From Moraxellaceae bacterium (GTDB lineage Bacteria; Pseudomonadota; Gammaproteobacteria; Pseudomonadales; Moraxellaceae), in contig JASLCO010000260.1 of NCBI GenBank assembly GCA_030146505.1, positions 1 to 8,242 on the forward strand: a DNA stretch of 8,242 bases, written 5' to 3'. The notes below the pieces were generated by a model. The model saw only the letters and a program-made list of their open reading frames with translations. It was not told where the DNA came from and searched no databases. The position numbers were made by a program, and so were the translations under genes. Shown here one piece after another: positions 6,857 to 8,242 of the stretch (positions are counted from its first letter, which is position 1; each line of letters starts with the position of its first letter).

Positions 6857-6991
6857 CGCTTGCGGGCGCAGGATGAACGGTCTTCGCCCTGTTTCCCACA
6901 AATGCCCGGTACATGCAGCGCAAGGCCGGCCGGTCGGACCATCTGCGACAGGCAGGATATCCAGCTGCACAGTATCGCGTCGGGATGACAG

Positions 6992-7017
6992 GCCCGTGAC
7001 ATCGTAATGGCACGGGC
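6992..7017. repeat. Inverted repeat, possible stem-loop
   Basis: GCCCGTG (6992-6998) and CACGGGC (7011-7017) form a perfect 7-bp stem with a 12-base loop. There is no T-run on either side, so it is not a classical intrinsic terminator. It could be a transcript 3' structure for the yffB-like gene or a protein site. Confidence 0.45.
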
Positions 7018-7022
7018 TGCTT

Positions 7023-7041
7023 GCAGGAGCCTGAGGCCTGC
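7023..7041. repeat. Imperfect inverted repeat, possible stem-loop
   Basis: GCAG/CTGC and GCC/GGC can pair around a TGA loop with a two-base bulge. It lies 5 bases from the preceding inverted repeat, about 40 bases past the stop of the yffB-like gene on its own strand. There is no T-run. It may be part of a 3' transcript structure. Confidence 0.3.
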
Positions 7042-7082
7042 TTTCCCGGCTTGGTTTGTTGGCAGGGACGATCTTTATCCCG

Positions 7083-7433
7083 TCACTTTTTCGCCAGGGC
7101 TGCCTGCCAGCTTTCCTCGTCAAAGCCGACCAGAAGAGCTTTGCCCTGTTCCAGGACGGGGCGCTTGATGATGGAGGTCTGCTCCTGCATCAGCTGCAAT
7201 GCCTGTTCGCGATTGATGCCGGCCTGGGTTGCAGGGTCCAGCTTGCGCCATGTCGTGCCCCTGCGGTTGAGCAGAATCTCCCAGCCCAGCGCCTTTTCCC
7301 AGGCCTCCAGTCGGGCGGCCGTGATGCCGGTCTTCTTGTAGTCATGGAATTCGTAGGCAATGCCCCGGGCGTCCAGCCAGGCAAAGGCCTTTTTCATGGT
7401 GTCGCAGTTCTTGATGCCGTAAATGGTCAGCAT
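7083..7433 (-). CDS. ArsC/Spx-like reductase family protein (YffB type)
   Basis: This is a 116-residue thioredoxin-fold protein of the ArsC/Spx/MgsR superfamily, closest in pattern to E. coli YffB. It shows YGIKNCDTMKKA with the single active-type Cys10, FHDYKK (29-34), the diagnostic RGTTWRKL (58-65) and IIKRPVL (88-94), then the final GF..ESW segment. Cys10 is the only cysteine, so there is no CxxC pair. True arsenate reductase activity should not be assumed: YffB-type proteins are thought to use glutathione, and their role is unsettled. ATG 7433 has AGGAG 5 bases upstream. The gene lies directly downstream of dapD, as in several proteobacteria such as Pseudomonas, but a terminator stands between them only 20 bases before its start. 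Confidence 0.93.
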   Translation of the reverse strand: MLTIYGIKNCDTMKKAFAWLDARGIAYEFHDYKKTGITAARLEAWEKALGWEILLNRRGTTWRKLDPATQAGINREQALQLMQEQTSIIKRPVLEQGKALLVGFDEESWQAALAKK

Positions 7434-7438
7434 GACAA

Positions 7439-7443
7439 CTCCT
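7439..7443 (-). promoter_or_regulatory. Ribosome binding site of the yffB-like gene
   Basis: On the minus strand AGGAG stands 5 bases before ATG 7433. It lies just 10 bases beyond the T-run of the dapD terminator, so it can be used only by transcripts that pass or start beyond the hairpin. Confidence 0.7.
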
Positions 7444-7453
7444 GGTGTTCATG

Positions 7454-7477
7454 AAAAAAGGCAGCGCAAGGCTGCCT
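7454..7477 (-). terminator. Intrinsic terminator downstream of dapD
   Basis: On the minus strand AGGCAGC (7471-7477) pairs with GCTGCCT (7459-7465) around a 5-base loop, followed directly by a run of six T (7454-7459; the first T is also the last stem base). It begins 21 bases after the dapD stop and fits a rho-independent terminator of moderate strength. Confidence 0.85.
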
Positions 7478-7498
7478 CTTGTCTTCTGCGGCTGGCGT

Positions 7499-8242
7499 TC
7501 AGTCCATGCGCAGCAGTTCGTTGATGCCGACCTTGCTGCGGGTCTTGGCATCCACCTTCTTCACGATCACGGCACAGTAGAGGCTGTATTTGCCGTCGGC
7601 GGAGGGCAGGTTGCCGGAGACGACGACAGAGCCGGCGGGAATGCGGCCATAGCTGACTTCGCCGGTTTCGCGGTCATAGATCCTGGTGCTCTGGCCGATA
7701 TACACGCCCATGGAAATCACCGAGCCTTCTTCAACGAAAACCCCTTCCACCACATCCGAGCGTGCGCCGATAAAACAGTTGTCTTCGATGATGGTGGGGT
7801 TGGCCTGCAGTGGTTCCAGCACGCCGCCGATACCGACGCCGCCGGAGAGATGCACGTTCTTGCCGATCTGGGCGCAGGAGCCGACGGTGGCCCAGGTGTC
7901 GACCATGGAGCCTTCATCCACATAGGCACCGATATTCACGTAAGAAGGCATGAGAACGACGTTGCGGGCAATGAAGGAGCCTTTGCGGGCGACAGCAGGC
8001 GGCACGACGCGCACGCCAGCGGCGGCGAACTGTTCCGGTGTCCAGTCGGCGAACTTGGTCTGCACCTTGTCATAGAACTGCACGCCACCGCCGCCGGCGA
8101 TGGGGGCGTTGTCATTGAGGCGGAAGGACAGCAGTACGGCCTTCTTCAGCCACTGGTTGACCTGCCACTGGCCATTCACTTTTTCCGCCACGCGCAGGCT
8201 GCCGGCATCCAGGGCGGCCAGGACTTCGTTGACGGCATTGCG
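7499..8242 (-). CDS. dapD: 2,3,4,5-tetrahydropyridine-2,6-dicarboxylate N-succinyltransferase (5' end outside window)
   Basis: DapD transfers succinyl from succinyl-CoA to tetrahydrodipicolinate in the succinylase branch of diaminopimelate/lysine synthesis, which feeds peptidoglycan and lysine. The frame is open to the right edge, giving 247 residues from RNAVNEVLAALDAGSLRVAE on. By comparison with E. coli DapD (274 residues) only about 27 N-terminal residues are missing. The N-terminal helical domain holds QWLKKAVLLSFR. The left-handed beta-helix of hexapeptide repeats runs through SYVNIGAYVDEGSMVDTWAT, VGSCAQIGKNVHLSGGVGIG, LEPLQANPTIIEDNCFIGAR and ISMGVYIGQSTRIYDRETGE. It then closes with SLYCAVIVKKVDAKTRSKVG and INELLRMD. 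An internal GTG at 8191 is not the start. A terminator follows. Confidence 0.97.
   Translation of the reverse strand, partial: RNAVNEVLAALDAGSLRVAEKVNGQWQVNQWLKKAVLLSFRLNDNAPIAGGGGVQFYDKVQTKFADWTPEQFAAAGVRVVPPAVARKGSFIARNVVLMPSYVNIGAYVDEGSMVDTWATVGSCAQIGKNVHLSGGVGIGGVLEPLQANPTIIEDNCFIGARSDVVEGVFVEEGSVISMGVYIGQSTRIYDRETGEVSYGRIPAGSVVVSGNLPSADGKYSLYCAVIVKKVDAKTRSKVGINELLRMD

Larger units (their letters stand above)
6781..7082. other. 302-base intergenic region between the yffB-like and repeat-protein genes
   Basis: This is the only long stretch without a gene. It contains the minus-strand promoter at 6829-6856 and a 9-base inverted pair GACCGGCCG (6820-6828) / CGGCCGGTC (6927-6935). It also contains two small stem-loops at 6992-7017 and 7023-7041. 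The open frames crossing it have no ribosome binding site and no recognisable protein character. I see no tRNA or T-tracted terminator in it. Confidence 0.6.

Noticed and set aside
5878..6876. 332-codon plus-strand frame opposite the repeat protein
   Set aside because: It begins within the terminator area and reads through the reverse complement of the repeats and promoter. The Gly/His/Arg-rich product is a shadow of the alanine-rich codons. The minus-strand gene has promoter, ribosome site, signal peptide and terminator.
6762..7123. Small open frames in the 302-base intergenic region
   Set aside because: No ribosome binding sites, low-complexity Arg/Pro/Cys-rich translations on both strands, and overlap with the promoter; they look like chance frames in GC-rich DNA.
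7083..7433. Annotation as true arsenate reductase ArsC
   Set aside because: The sequence follows the YffB pattern (single Cys10, RGTTWRKL) and no ars genes are nearby.
1..8242. A novel defence, mobile or secondary-metabolism system
   Set aside because: No nuclease-toxin pairs, transposase, integrase, direct-repeat array or biosynthetic cluster is visible; nearly all genes are conserved housekeeping or common family members.

Overview
The window looks like an ordinary chromosomal segment of a proteobacterium of moderately high GC, most likely a betaproteobacterium or a related gammaproteobacterium. The reasons are the rnc-era-recO-pdxJ gene order, and DapD, PdxJ and RecO sequences that closely follow the beta/gamma versions as I remember them. 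The genus cannot be fixed by eye. I see no insertion sequence, phage gene, CRISPR array, tRNA or rRNA, and no clear sign of a new defence or mobile system.

Left part (1-2843, plus strand): the 3' part of rnc (RNase III), then era (GTPase for 16S rRNA/30S maturation), recO (recombination mediator) and pdxJ (pyridoxine 5'-phosphate synthase). The genes overlap or nearly touch, so they read as one translationally coupled housekeeping operon. A strong hairpin terminator at 2815-2843 closes it.

Middle part (2847-5864, minus strand): three genes read right to left. They encode a polytopic membrane protein of the O-antigen ligase/polymerase (Wzy_C) family, a periplasmic SIMPL (DUF541) protein with a signal peptide, and a classical short-chain dehydrogenase/reductase. 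Spacing of 62 and 25 bases allows one transcript, but their joint function is unknown.

Right part (5894-8242, minus strand): dapD (lysine/diaminopimelate pathway, 5' end cut by the window edge) is followed by a terminator and then an ArsC/Spx-like YffB-type reductase gene. Next comes a 302-base intergenic stretch with small inverted repeats and a strong sigma70-type promoter. That promoter drives an exported alanine-rich protein of unknown function, built of proline-marked repeats about 15 residues long and ending in a polyglycine tail. A symmetric terminator follows it.

The most interesting items are this repeat protein and two terminator hairpins placed only 20-30 bases upstream of the next gene's start codon (ligase-like gene and yffB-like gene). 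Everything else is conventional.
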